Below, piece by piece: positions 52,297 to 60,484 of a DNA stretch of 64,000 nt. Position 1 is the stretch's first letter. Every line of letters begins with the position of its first letter. The notes beneath the pieces were generated by a model. That model made no database searches. It saw only the letters and a list, made by a program, of their open reading frames with translations, and had not been told where the DNA came from. Source of the stretch: Ardenticatenaceae bacterium. GTDB taxonomy: Bacteria; Chloroflexota; Anaerolineae; Promineifilales; Promineifilaceae. The stretch lies in assembly GCA_011525915.1 (NCBI GenBank), contig WYBM01000100.1, positions 1 through 64,000 of the forward strand, read 5' to 3'. Position numbers and translations under genes: made by a program.

Positions 52297-53010
52297 CTAT
52301 GGACAGCCGGGGTTAAACCCCAGCGGACTTAAGACAACCTCCCATAACGGCCGTAACCCGCCGCAATACAAATACTGTCCTTGATTATAACTGTCCAGAA
52401 AGATGACCAGCGCACCGCAGCAGCAAAGAAGCAGCACCGCCGCCAGGCCACAGCCTAATACCATGCGGGTGGTACGACCCTCTGGCCGTGCGTCTGACGG
52501 CAAAACGTCTGGGGGAACGTCTGGGGGAACGTTTGGAGGAACGCGCAGATATTGGTCTGCAGCCACGCTGCCCGGGGGTGACGGCCGTGATTGTGCTACT
52601 GGTACTTTTACCGGCGGCAAATCAGCCGTATCTTCATCGTCCGGATCGGGCGATGTTGTGGCCATGGGCGCGGCCATATGAAAGATAAGACTGACAGTAT
52701 CACCCAATTCAATCCGGTCGCCTGCCCGCAGTGATGTCAGACCCGCACAGCGCTGGCCGTTGACAAACGTGCCGTTGGTGCTGCCCATGTCTTCAATAGC
52801 AAATCCGTGTTCCTGCTGTACAATTTGGGCATGTCGCCGCGAGATTTCGGGATCATGAATGACAATTTCATTACCAGGCGAACGGCCGAGGGTGTTGGTA
52901 ACGGCCGTGATATCATACCGTTTATCGGGCGCCGGGCCGCGTTCAATAACCAGATAAGCAGACCATTCATGATAGGTTTCTGGGGGCGGGTCAAATGTGA
53001 AGTCGCTCAT
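52297..53010 (-). CDS. FHA-domain membrane protein
   Basis: 237 aa from ATG 53010 (AGGAGGAATTGG upstream; a longer open frame is not supported). The FHA domain spans about residues 17-115, with the phosphothreonine site in TNTLGRSPGNEIVIHDPEIS, RRHAQI and GSTNGTFVNGQR. A Pro/Asp linker with a 12-bp DNA repeat (VPPDVPPDV) leads to one TM helix (MVLGCGLAAVLLLCCCGALV) near residue 195. It probably senses Ser/Thr kinase activity in the cytoplasm. Divergent from the glycosidase-like gene. Confidence 0.92.
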   Translation of the reverse strand: MSDFTFDPPPETYHEWSAYLVIERGPAPDKRYDITAVTNTLGRSPGNEIVIHDPEISRRHAQIVQQEHGFAIEDMGSTNGTFVNGQRCAGLTSLRAGDRIELGDTVSLIFHMAAPMATTSPDPDDEDTADLPPVKVPVAQSRPSPPGSVAADQYLRVPPNVPPDVPPDVLPSDARPEGRTTRMVLGCGLAAVLLLCCCGALVIFLDSYNQGQYLYCGGLRPLWEVVLSPLGFNPGCP

Positions 53011-53052
53011 CCAATTCCTCCTGTGACGGCGGTAACAGGAGTATAAAGAAAG

Positions 53053-54318
53053 TTGGCAAGTTGGCAAGTAGTAAGTAAAGACAGGACTGCCGAACGACAC
53101 CGCCCGGACGGTAACGTTCAAGCTGACTGCCTCGTTCATACGCTGGGTTGGTTATGGGTTCTGCTGCTTGTTCTGGGCTGCCAACCAACGGCCGTGCCAG
53201 AACGCCGACCCATCACACCGCCGGTTAACAAGATGGGCATTCACTTGTTATTGGCAGACGGCCGTCATCAGTGGCCGATAGGGCGATGGCCGGAACATCT
53301 GCAGGCTGCCCGCACGGCCGTGGGGGAATGGGGCTATGTCACCCAACTGGTGTTGTTAGATGATCTGGACGTGGCGAAGTGGCAGACCTTTATGGATCTG
53401 TGTGCTGACTTACACCTGACGCCTATCCTGCGCCTGGCGACAACATATGACAGCCAACAGAACGTTTGGCGAGCGCCCCCATTGGATAAAAACGCCCGTA
53501 CCTACCACACTACGGCCCGACAGTACGCCGATTTTGTGGCTGCCCTCACCTGGCCCACGGCTGAACATATTGTCATTGTTGGCAACGAGCCAAATCATGG
53601 TGACGAATGGGGCGGTCGGCCAGACCCGGCCGCGTATGGACAATTTTTGCAGGACACGGCCATGGCCATCAAAGGTGCCGACCCTCAGGCGCGCATTCTT
53701 AACGCCGGGTTGGACCCCTATGCGCCCCACAGCGGCAGCCAGCCCCTGGCAAATGGGCTGTGGTATATAGACAGTGAAACGTTTCTGGATGAGATGGTAG
53801 CGGCGCACCCGCACATCTTTGACCACCTGGATGGTTGGGCCAGCCACCCGTATCCCCTCGGGCCGTTTAGTATGCCGCCCTGGCAGCAAACCTACGGTGT
53901 AGATTATGTGCATGATGCACACAACCCGCACCACACAACACCGCCGGCCGGAGTCTATAACCGGGGTGTGAATGGCTACGTGTGGGAATTATGGCAGTTG
54001 GCCAGTTACGGTGTCACCGATTTGCCGGTGTTTATCACAGAAACAGGCTGGCGGCATACGGCCGAACCCTACCCTGCGCCAGAGGTGGTGGCCGTTTACC
54101 TGGAGCTGGCCTTTTACGGCCGTTGCCATACGGTCGTGTGCCCTCCCCATACCCCTACCACTGGCTGGACGCCCTGGCTGGAGGATGCACGTGTGATAGC
54201 CGTAACCCCTTTTGCTCTGGACGGCCATCCAGCCGAATGGGCCCATACCAACTGGCTAGATGTGAGCCCTGCCGGGCAGGTCAATGGCTGGGCCATTCCC
54301 TGGCCTACTATGGAGTGA
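53053..54318 (+). CDS. Glycoside hydrolase-like lipoprotein, TIM barrel
   Basis: 421 aa from TTG 53053; the start is uncertain, as no ATG or GTG lies before the lipobox segment LGWLWVLLLVLGCQP. Barrel motifs include VIVGNEPNHGDEWGGRPD, carrying the likely acid/base Glu, and PVFITETGWRHTAEPYP, carrying the nucleophile Glu. HLDGWASHPYPLGPF matches the same strand as in the lipoprotein at 14,046. The two proteins share design but not close sequence. Expected outside the membrane. The last codons overlap the -10 of the next gene region. Confidence 0.8.
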   Translation: MASWQVVSKDRTAERHRPDGNVQADCLVHTLGWLWVLLLVLGCQPTAVPERRPITPPVNKMGIHLLLADGRHQWPIGRWPEHLQAARTAVGEWGYVTQLVLLDDLDVAKWQTFMDLCADLHLTPILRLATTYDSQQNVWRAPPLDKNARTYHTTARQYADFVAALTWPTAEHIVIVGNEPNHGDEWGGRPDPAAYGQFLQDTAMAIKGADPQARILNAGLDPYAPHSGSQPLANGLWYIDSETFLDEMVAAHPHIFDHLDGWASHPYPLGPFSMPPWQQTYGVDYVHDAHNPHHTTPPAGVYNRGVNGYVWELWQLASYGVTDLPVFITETGWRHTAEPYPAPEVVAVYLELAFYGRCHTVVCPPHTPTTGWTPWLEDARVIAVTPFALDGHPAEWAHTNWLDVSPAGQVNGWAIPWPTME

Positions 54319-54323
54319 TTGGG

Positions 54324-54329
54324 CATAAT
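54324..54329 (+). promoter_or_regulatory. Possible -10 (CATAAT) 6 nt before the DUF952 start
   Basis: CATAAT ends 7 nt before ATG 54336 and no Shine-Dalgarno is visible, as in other leaderless candidates of this window. Confidence 0.4.
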
Positions 54330-54335
54330 GGCGGC

Positions 54336-54686
54336 ATGGATTTAATTTTGCATATCACCCATCAGGAAGCGTGGGCCACAGCCGTGAGCGCCGGCCATTA
54401 TGCTGCTGATTCATTGGTTACAGAGGGCTTTATACATTGCTCCACAGTTGACCAGGTGTTGCTGCCTGCTAATGCGCTTTTTCACGGGCAGACCGGCCTG
54501 ATCTTGCTGTGTATAGACCCGGCGCTTGTCCAGGCGGCCATTGTTTACGAAGATTGTTACCAGAGTGGGCAGGCATTTCCGCACATTTACGGCCGTCTTA
54601 ATGCCAATGCGGTTGTCAGTACGGTAGATTTTCCACCAAACGCTGATGGCTCATTTTCCCTGCCGACAGCGCTGCGTCTACCCTAG
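54336..54686 (+). CDS. DUF952 family protein
   Basis: 116 aa from ATG 54336; the frame is open from 53,982, but that part shadows the upstream gene. LILHITHQEAWATAVSAG, VTEGFIHCSTVDQV and FPHIYGRLNANAVVST are DUF952 hallmarks (RNA 2'-phosphotransferase-like ADP-ribosyl fold). Biochemical role unknown. The stop is TAG. Confidence 0.9.
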   Translation: MDLILHITHQEAWATAVSAGHYAADSLVTEGFIHCSTVDQVLLPANALFHGQTGLILLCIDPALVQAAIVYEDCYQSGQAFPHIYGRLNANAVVSTVDFPPNADGSFSLPTALRLP

Positions 54687-54689
54687 GCG

Positions 54690-54812
54690 CAGTGTTCAGT
54701 CATCAGTGGCCAGTGTTCAGTGCTGGCCTACCTCTGAAAATAGTCTACTGAACACTGGTTACTGGTTACTGACAACTACTGAACACTGGTTACTGACTTC
54801 TGACGACTGGTG
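54690..54812. repeat. Longest CAGT-heptad intergenic repeat block
   Basis: Several direct copies (GTGTTCAGTCATCAGTGGCC) face inverted copies (CTACTGAACACTGGTTACTG, repeated twice) around the core CTGGCCTACCTCTGAAAATA shared with the block at 36,599. Confidence 0.85.
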
Positions 54813-54830
54813 CCAGGATCATCAGCTTGC

Positions 54831-54859
54831 TTCACATAATCATGACATTATGTTAAAAT
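54831..54859 (+). promoter_or_regulatory. Promoter TTCACA - 17 nt - TAAAAT
   Basis: TTCACA (54831-54836) and TAAAAT (54854-54859) have optimal 17-nt spacing, about 40 nt upstream of the cNMP/bPH gene. The clearest sigma-70-type promoter in the window. Confidence 0.7.
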
Positions 54860-54896
54860 CAGCGCACATACCGGCAGTACCCATTTCCTGAAAAAG

Positions 54897-56717
54897 ATGT
54901 CAGACTGTGGCATCAGTTTTGGAGAAACGTCAGGCGACATGAGCACTAAACTGGATTTTTTGGCAGAACACCCCCTCTTCAGTGAGTTAGATGATGAAGA
55001 CCTGGAAGACCTGGCCGTTCTCTTTGAAGAGTTGGAATTCAAAGAAGGGGCTGTGGTTGTTTACCAACGGGATGCTGCTGATTGCCTCTTTATTGTCAAG
55101 AGCGGCCGCCTGTATGCCCAAACTGTGGAACGTGGTGTCGTCACTCAGACGCGCCACTACATGCCTGGTGATTACTTTGGGTTGGCATGGCTGTTTGCCC
55201 CCAATATCCAACCCGCCACAATCCTGGCTAAAGGGCATGACGGCCGTTCTGTCCGTTTGCTTGTCTTAAAAAGCCGCCCCTTTTTACGGTATCTCAGCAC
55301 GCACCGGCACGTTATTGACGATCTCGCACCAATTTATGATGCCACTGATAATATCATCGCTGGTTTTCCCGAAGAAATCCACGGCCAGGCCCTGAAGGTT
55401 AAGGCCAAACGGGACCGCCGCAGCAGCACCATGAACATTTTGCCAGATGAGCTAATAGAACTGATCATACGGCGCAGCGGTTGGTATTTGTTTGTACGCC
55501 TGCTGGCACCGATGGTGGGCTTGCTGCTGGTGACAGTGCTCCCTTTTGCCTTTTTGGCCAGCCAGCCGCCGGACACTATTCTGTACAATTTGCAGTTTTG
55601 GTGTCCAGGTGTGCTTTCCCTGTTTTTTATTGTCTGGGGCATTTTCCGGTTTTTTGACTGGACCAATGATTACTTTATCATCACCAGTCGGCGCGTTATA
55701 CACCGCGAGTTTAATTTGCGCGCTTTTCGGGTAGACATCAAAATTGCCCGTATTGACCAGATTCAAAGTGTGGCCGTAGACAAACCCTCGCTTATTGCCA
55801 ATCTGTTTAATTACGGCACGGCGCGCATTACCACCGCCTCCCAATATGGCGTCATCTATTTCGATAATATTAACAAGCCACAACAGGTGAGGCAGATATT
55901 GGAGCGGCTGACCAAGGGCGTGAGAACATTAGATGCCAGCCGCGAGCAAACGCTGGTGCGTCAATCGATTGAAGAGTATTTTCAGTTTGAATCTCCCTAT
56001 GAGCAGATTCGGGAAGATGGGGAAGAGACGGCCGTTGACCACCCACAACATAAACTCAGCCTCTGGTATCGCTTCTACCATCGTTACCAGTGGCGCATTG
56101 AAGAAGATGGTGTTGTCACCTATCGTAAACATTTCCTGGTAGCGTTGGTGGCCATCTTTTGGCCTCTGGTCATTGGCGGGGTACTCACCCTGCTGTCTTA
56201 TCTGATCCTTCGTTTTCAAATCCTGACCGGCCAGATACTCATCCTGATCATGGGCCTTCTTTTCTTCTTTCTCCTCATCTGGATCATCTGGCGTATTGAG
56301 AACTGGCGCAACGATCTCTATCAGTTAGACGGCCGTTTTATTATAGATATTGACCGTACCCCTTTTGGGTTTGGCGAAAGTCGTAAGCAGGCGCCTTTGC
56401 AAAATATCCAAAACGTAAAAGCGTTTACACCGGGTCTCATCCATACCATTTTTAATTATGGCTACGTGGAAGTAGAAACCGCTGGTGTAGACAGCAATAT
56501 CATGTTTGAAGACATCCCTTTCCCTGGCATTGTACAAAGTGACATCTTTCAGCAGATTGAAGAATTTAAGCAGCGCCAGCGCCAGGCTGAAGAAGCCCGC
56601 CGCCACAAAGCCTTTGCCGTTTTATTGGATGTATACAAACAAGAAGAAGAGCAGGGCCGCCTGCCGCGCCGCACCCCGCCATCCCTGGATGAGGAAGAGT
56701 GGGAAGAGTTTCAGTAA
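54897..56717 (+). CDS. Cyclic-nucleotide-binding and double bPH2-type membrane protein
   Basis: 606 aa; ATG 54897, with ATG 54939 (MSTKLDFLAEHPLFSELDDE) an equally good alternative. Residues about 15-125 form a cyclic nucleotide-binding-like domain (HPLFSELDDEDLEDLAVLFE), but the phosphate cassette RxA is not obvious. A paired-TM plus bacterial PH unit follows (NDYFIITSRRVIHREFNLRA, RIDQIQSVAVDK, NLFNYGTARITTA). A second copy is similar (NDLYQLDGRFIIDIDRTPFG, PLQNIQNVKAFTPGLIHTIF). The C-terminus is charged. An unusual fusion, possibly an envelope-stress or lipid sensor. Confidence 0.85.
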   Translation: MSDCGISFGETSGDMSTKLDFLAEHPLFSELDDEDLEDLAVLFEELEFKEGAVVVYQRDAADCLFIVKSGRLYAQTVERGVVTQTRHYMPGDYFGLAWLFAPNIQPATILAKGHDGRSVRLLVLKSRPFLRYLSTHRHVIDDLAPIYDATDNIIAGFPEEIHGQALKVKAKRDRRSSTMNILPDELIELIIRRSGWYLFVRLLAPMVGLLLVTVLPFAFLASQPPDTILYNLQFWCPGVLSLFFIVWGIFRFFDWTNDYFIITSRRVIHREFNLRAFRVDIKIARIDQIQSVAVDKPSLIANLFNYGTARITTASQYGVIYFDNINKPQQVRQILERLTKGVRTLDASREQTLVRQSIEEYFQFESPYEQIREDGEETAVDHPQHKLSLWYRFYHRYQWRIEEDGVVTYRKHFLVALVAIFWPLVIGGVLTLLSYLILRFQILTGQILILIMGLLFFFLLIWIIWRIENWRNDLYQLDGRFIIDIDRTPFGFGESRKQAPLQNIQNVKAFTPGLIHTIFNYGYVEVETAGVDSNIMFEDIPFPGIVQSDIFQQIEEFKQRQRQAEEARRHKAFAVLLDVYKQEEEQGRLPRRTPPSLDEEEWEEFQ

Positions 56718-56790
56718 TCAGTAATCAGTTATAGAAACTGACCTACCGACTCACTGACCCACTGACTCACTGCCCCACTGCCCCACTGAA
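56717..56790. repeat. Degenerate CAGT/ACTG heptad block
   Basis: Starts CAGTAATCAGTTATAG and continues mainly with inverted units (CGACTCACTGACCCACTGAC, CCCACTGCCCCACTG). Lies directly after the cNMP/bPH gene. Confidence 0.7.
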
Positions 56791-56829
56791 TACCGGCTTA
56801 CGCCATGTGCTTTCTCTTGCCAATCGCGG

Positions 56830-56835
56830 TAAAAT
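56830..56835 (+). promoter_or_regulatory. Possible -10 (TAAAAT) 7 nt before the def start
   Basis: TAAAAT is positioned for transcription to start at ATG 56843; no Shine-Dalgarno is present. Confidence 0.45.
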
Positions 56836-56842
56836 TCCTGGC

Positions 56843-57409
56843 ATGACATTGTTAGACGTTGTAAAACTCCCGGCGCCCATTTTGCGCCAAAAAACCAGGC
56901 CGGTCATCCACTTTGACGGCGATTTGCAGACCCTCATTGACAACATGGTAGAGACCATGCGCGAAAGCAACGGCGTGGGGTTGGCGGCACCACAAATTGG
57001 CCTGCCCATCCAGCTGGCTGTCATCGAGTCGCTGCCCCAAGAAGACGAAGAAGGCAACGAAATTCCTGATTCCCGGCAATTGTTTATCGTTGCTAACCCG
57101 GAAATTGTCTGGCAGTCACGCGAACTGGTAGATGGTATTGAAGGCTGCCTGTCTATTCCTGGTTATGTGGGTGAAGTAGAGCGGCATGAATCTGTACGTG
57201 TGCGCGCCCTAGATCGGCATGGCAAGAAAGTGAAGCTGAAGCTTACGGGTTGGACAGCACGCATCTTCCAACATGAGATCGATCACCTGAACGGCGTCCT
57301 CTTCATTGACCGCCTGACCGCGCCCGAACATTTGTGGACAGACGAAGAGTTTGAGAAAATTCAGGAAGAAGCCAGAAAACGCCGTGAAGCAAAAGAAGTG
57401 ATGGGATGA
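56843..57409 (+). CDS. def: Peptide deformylase
   Basis: 188 aa from ATG 56843 (MTLLDVVKLPAPILRQKTRP). All three motifs are intact: GVGLAAPQIGLP, EGCLSIPG with the metal-binding Cys, and QHEIDHLNG with the HExxH-type pair of His ligands. It removes the N-formyl group from nascent proteins. The start and the frame upstream (open from 56807) are resolved by the motif spacing typical of Def. Followed by gatC and gatA. Confidence 0.97.
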   Translation: MTLLDVVKLPAPILRQKTRPVIHFDGDLQTLIDNMVETMRESNGVGLAAPQIGLPIQLAVIESLPQEDEEGNEIPDSRQLFIVANPEIVWQSRELVDGIEGCLSIPGYVGEVERHESVRVRALDRHGKKVKLKLTGWTARIFQHEIDHLNGVLFIDRLTAPEHLWTDEEFEKIQEEARKRREAKEVMG

Positions 57410-57482
57410 CAGCGTATCTATCATCGATTTTGGCAGGCTGCTCACCGCTCAGAAAGCACCATTCAAAAAGAGAGTGTGTTCT

Positions 57483-57776
57483 ATGTCTTTAACCCGTGCT
57501 GACGTGGAAAAAATTGCCCACCTGGCCCGGCTGGAATTAACAGAAGCGGAAGTGGCGCTTTACCAAAGCCAGCTGTCGGCGATCTTGGAGTATGCCGAAC
57601 GGCTGAATGCCCTTGACCTGGCCGGTGTGCCGCCTACAGCTCACGCTGTGACCCAGCAAAACGTGTTGCGAGCAGATAAAACGGAACCTTCGCTGCCGAT
57701 GGAAGCCATACTATATAATGCCCCGCAGCATGCAGATCATCAGTTTGTTGTCCAGGCAATTCTGGATGAAGCCTAG
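57483..57776 (+). CDS. gatC: Asp/Glu-tRNA amidotransferase subunit C
   Basis: 97 aa from ATG 57483; GTG 57474 is possible. LTRADVEKIAHLARLELTEA, the QLSAILEYAERLNALDLAGV helix and the LRADKTEPSLP linker match GatC, which wraps GatA and GatB and stabilises the amidotransferase that makes Gln-tRNA(Gln) and Asn-tRNA(Asn). The stop is TAG. gatB is not adjacent. Confidence 0.95.
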   Translation: MSLTRADVEKIAHLARLELTEAEVALYQSQLSAILEYAERLNALDLAGVPPTAHAVTQQNVLRADKTEPSLPMEAILYNAPQHADHQFVVQAILDEA

Positions 57777-57809
57777 GGACACGGCCGTTGCCAAACCAAA
57801 CATTGCTGA

Positions 57810-57829
57810 GGGCCGCGCGGCCCTTTTTT
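57810..57829 (+). terminator. Terminator between gatC and gatA
   Basis: The palindrome GGGCCGCGCGGCCC (57810-57823) is followed by TTTTTT. It lies 34 nt after gatC and would separate gatC from gatA unless read through. Confidence 0.75.
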
Positions 57830-57858
57830 ATTGCGCATTGCCCATTTCAGGGTACAAC

Positions 57859-57864
57859 TATACT
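57859..57864 (+). promoter_or_regulatory. Likely -10 of gatA
   Basis: TATACT 29 nt before the gatA start and just after the gatC terminator; no clear -35. Confidence 0.45.
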
Positions 57865-57892
57865 GCCATAGGCACTTTGGAACAGACAACAG

Positions 57893-59323
57893 ATGACAGA
57901 CCTGACGACCCTCACCCTTACCCAACTACGAGACGCCCTGCGCCGGGGTGAAACCAGCAGCGTGGCCGCCACCGAAGCCATGCTGGCGCGCATCGTAGCA
58001 GTAGACAATGATATTAAAGGCTATCTCACAATCACCGATGAGTTGGCGTTGGCCCAGGCCGAGCAGGCTGATGCCCGCCGCGCCTGTGGTGACGATTCCC
58101 CGTTGTTGGGTATCCCCATTGCCGTGAAGGATATCATCTGTACCCAAGGGGTAGAAACAACAGCCGGCAGCAAAATTTTAGAGGGGTTTGTGCCCCCCTA
58201 TGACGCCTTTGTGGTCCGCAAGTTAAAGGCAGCCGGCGCCGTCATCCTGGGCAAGACCAATACGGACGAGTTTGCGATGGGCTCCTCTACAGAGAATTCG
58301 GCCTACTTCACCACCCACAACCCGCATGACCTGGCGCGAGTACCGGGCGGCAGCAGCGGGGGCAGCGCCGCGGCGGTGGCCGCACGCATGGCTTACGGGG
58401 CGCTGGGCACAGATACAGGTGGCAGCGTGCGCCAGCCAGCTTCTTTTTGTGGCGTGGTGGGGCTGCGGCCGACTTACGGCCGTATCTCTCGGTGGGGCGT
58501 GGTGGCCTTTGCCTCTACCTTGGACCAGGTGGGCACCTTTGGGCGCACGGTGGCCGACTGTGCGGCCATGTTCCAGGCTACCGCCGGTTATGACCCCCAA
58601 GACAGCACATCGCTGGATGTGGCAGTGCCTGACTTTGAAGCAGCGCTAACAGGCGATATTCACGGCTTAAAGGTAGGGGTGCCCAGGGAATACTTCATCG
58701 AGGGCATTGACCCGGACGTGGAAACGGCCGTACGCGCCGCCATTGCCAGATTGGCTGACCTGGGTGCGCAGATCATCGACATCAGCCTGCCGCACACCGA
58801 ATATGCCCTGCCCGTTTATTATCTCATCGCCCCGGCCGAAGCCAGTGCCAACCTGGCCCGTTATGACGGCATTCGTTTTGGCCCGCGGGTGGCCGGGACC
58901 GATATGATAGATTCCGTCAAAAAAACACGGGCCCTGTTTGGGCCAGAGGTAAAGCGGCGTATCATGTTGGGCACGTATGCTCTGAGCGCTGGCTATTATG
59001 AGGCGTATTACGGCCGTGCTCTCAAAGCGCGCACCCTGATCAAACAAGATTTCCTTAATGCGTTTGCCAACGTTGACGTCATTGCCACCCCCACCTCACC
59101 CACCACGGCCTTTAACATTGGGGCAACGGGGGATGACCCGCTGCAAATGTATTTACAAGACATCTTCACGCTGCCCGTTAACCTCAGCGCCAGTTGTGGT
59201 CTCTCTGTGCCTTGCGGGGTTGACAGCCACGGCCTGCCCATCGGCTTGCAGCTCATCGGCAACACACTGCAGGAGGCGACGATTTTGAATGTGGCCTTTG
59301 CCTATGAACAAAGTAGTCAGTGA
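57893..59323 (+). CDS. gatA: Asp/Glu-tRNA amidotransferase subunit A
   Basis: 476 aa, full length. Amidase-signature residues are intact: Lys in [14 protein letters not shown], the cis-Ser in [15 protein letters not shown] and the nucleophile Ser in [18 protein letters not shown] (GGSSGGS). C-terminal [20 protein letters not shown], then YYEAYYGRA is characteristic of GatA against other amidases. It supplies ammonia from Gln for the transamidation of mischarged tRNA. Start ATG 57893. Confidence 0.97.
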   Translation: MTDLTTLTLTQLRDALRRGETSSVAATEAMLARIVAVDNDIKGYLTITDELALAQAEQADARRACGDDSPLLGIPIAVKDIICTQGVETTAGSKILEGFVPPYDAFVVRKLKAAGAVILGKTNTDEFAMGSSTENSAYFTTHNPHDLARVPGGSSGGSAAAVAARMAYGALGTDTGGSVRQPASFCGVVGLRPTYGRISRWGVVAFASTLDQVGTFGRTVADCAAMFQATAGYDPQDSTSLDVAVPDFEAALTGDIHGLKVGVPREYFIEGIDPDVETAVRAAIARLADLGAQIIDISLPHTEYALPVYYLIAPAEASANLARYDGIRFGPRVAGTDMIDSVKKTRALFGPEVKRRIMLGTYALSAGYYEAYYGRALKARTLIKQDFLNAFANVDVIATPTSPTTAFNIGATGDDPLQMYLQDIFTLPVNLSASCGLSVPCGVDSHGLPIGLQLIGNTLQEATILNVAFAYEQSSQ

Positions 59324-59324
59324 G

Positions 59325-59408
59325 TCAGTATGCAGTAAGTCAGTATGCAGTATTCAGTATGCAGTATTCAGTATGCAGTTACCGAACACGGACCTACTGA
59401 TCACTGAA
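59325..59408. repeat. CAGT-heptad block, GTCAGTATGCAGT variety
   Basis: Nine or so direct CAGT units (AGTCAGTATGCAGTAAGTCA, then TATGCAGTATTCAGT twice) precede a short inverted end (CTACTGATCACTG). The most tandem-like copy of the family. Confidence 0.85.
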
Positions 59409-59428
59409 TAGTGAAAGCGGAGCGACCC

Positions 59429-60433
59429 ATGAAAGTGATCATCCCCCTGGCTGGCTTTGGCAAACGGATGCGGCCGTATACCTGGAGCCGGGCCAAACCA
59501 CTGCTGCATGTGGCCGGCAAAACAGTGATTGGGCATCTGCTTGATTTGATGCGTGCGATCACCACGGAAGAAGTCATTTTTGTCATCGGTTACAAAGGGG
59601 AACAGATCGAAGCGTGGATTCGGGCCCATTACCCCCACCTGAACAGCCACTTTGTGGTGCAAGACCAACTATTGGGCCAGGCGCACGCTCTCTGGCTGTG
59701 CCGTGACTTTATGGATGATGGTGAGCTGGTGGTTGCCTTTGGTGACGGCATTGTGCAAGCCCGTTATACCGATTTGCCAGACCCGGCGGCGGACGTGGTG
59801 ATGTTGGTGCAGGAAGTCGAAGACCCACGTAAATTTGGGGTGGTGGCCACCGATGCCCATGGTTTTGTCACGGAACTGATTGAAAAACCAGATCACGACC
59901 GTTACCGGCAGGCGATTGCCGGCATCCACTGGTTTAAACACGGCCGTACCCTGCGCCAGGCCCTGGACACCATTATACAAGAAGGACGCCAGACGAAAGG
60001 CGAATATTACCTGGCTGATGCCTACCAGGTCTTGTTGGAAGAGGGCAGCAAAGTCCGCACCCAGGAAACGATCTTCTGGCTGGATGCCGGCAACCCGGAA
60101 AACGTGCTGCACACCAATGAGCGGTTGTTGGGCCTGGGTTATGGCAGCAAAAACGCCATCGACCGCAGCTACGCGGAAGATTTTACAGCCCTGCCCCCTG
60201 TTTTTATCCACGAGGATGCCGTGGTAGACAGCAGCGTCATTGGTCCTTACGTCAGCATTGGTCCCGGCGCCGTGGTGCGTCACTGTATTATCAAAAACAG
60301 TATCATAGACGCCGGGGCGAGGCTGGAAAATTGCTTGCTGGACGGTGCCCTCATTGGCGAAAATACCATCGTGACAGGCCGACGAACGAGGCTGTTTTTA
60401 GGTGATGATTCGATTGTGGAGATTGGAGGTTAG
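59429..60433 (+). CDS. Sugar-phosphate nucleotidyltransferase with left-handed beta-helix tail
   Basis: 334 aa from ATG 59429 (GGAG 7 nt upstream). MKVIIPLAGFGKRMRPYTW is the NTP-binding loop (GxGxRMRP), and VEDPRKFGVV, IEKPD and WLDAGNP are the catalytic landmarks of the glucose-1-phosphate thymidylyl/uridylyltransferase family. The C-terminal 90 residues carry hexapeptide repeats (VVDSSVIGPYVSIGPGAVVR) and would form a left-handed helix. It makes an activated sugar for the glycan genes in this window or elsewhere. The stop is TAG. Confidence 0.92.
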   Translation: MKVIIPLAGFGKRMRPYTWSRAKPLLHVAGKTVIGHLLDLMRAITTEEVIFVIGYKGEQIEAWIRAHYPHLNSHFVVQDQLLGQAHALWLCRDFMDDGELVVAFGDGIVQARYTDLPDPAADVVMLVQEVEDPRKFGVVATDAHGFVTELIEKPDHDRYRQAIAGIHWFKHGRTLRQALDTIIQEGRQTKGEYYLADAYQVLLEEGSKVRTQETIFWLDAGNPENVLHTNERLLGLGYGSKNAIDRSYAEDFTALPPVFIHEDAVVDSSVIGPYVSIGPGAVVRHCIIKNSIIDAGARLENCLLDGALIGENTIVTGRRTRLFLGDDSIVEIGG

Positions 60434-60484
60434 AGATCAGGGCATCTGGCTATGCTCCCATCTCTGACCTTAAAGGATTTTTTC

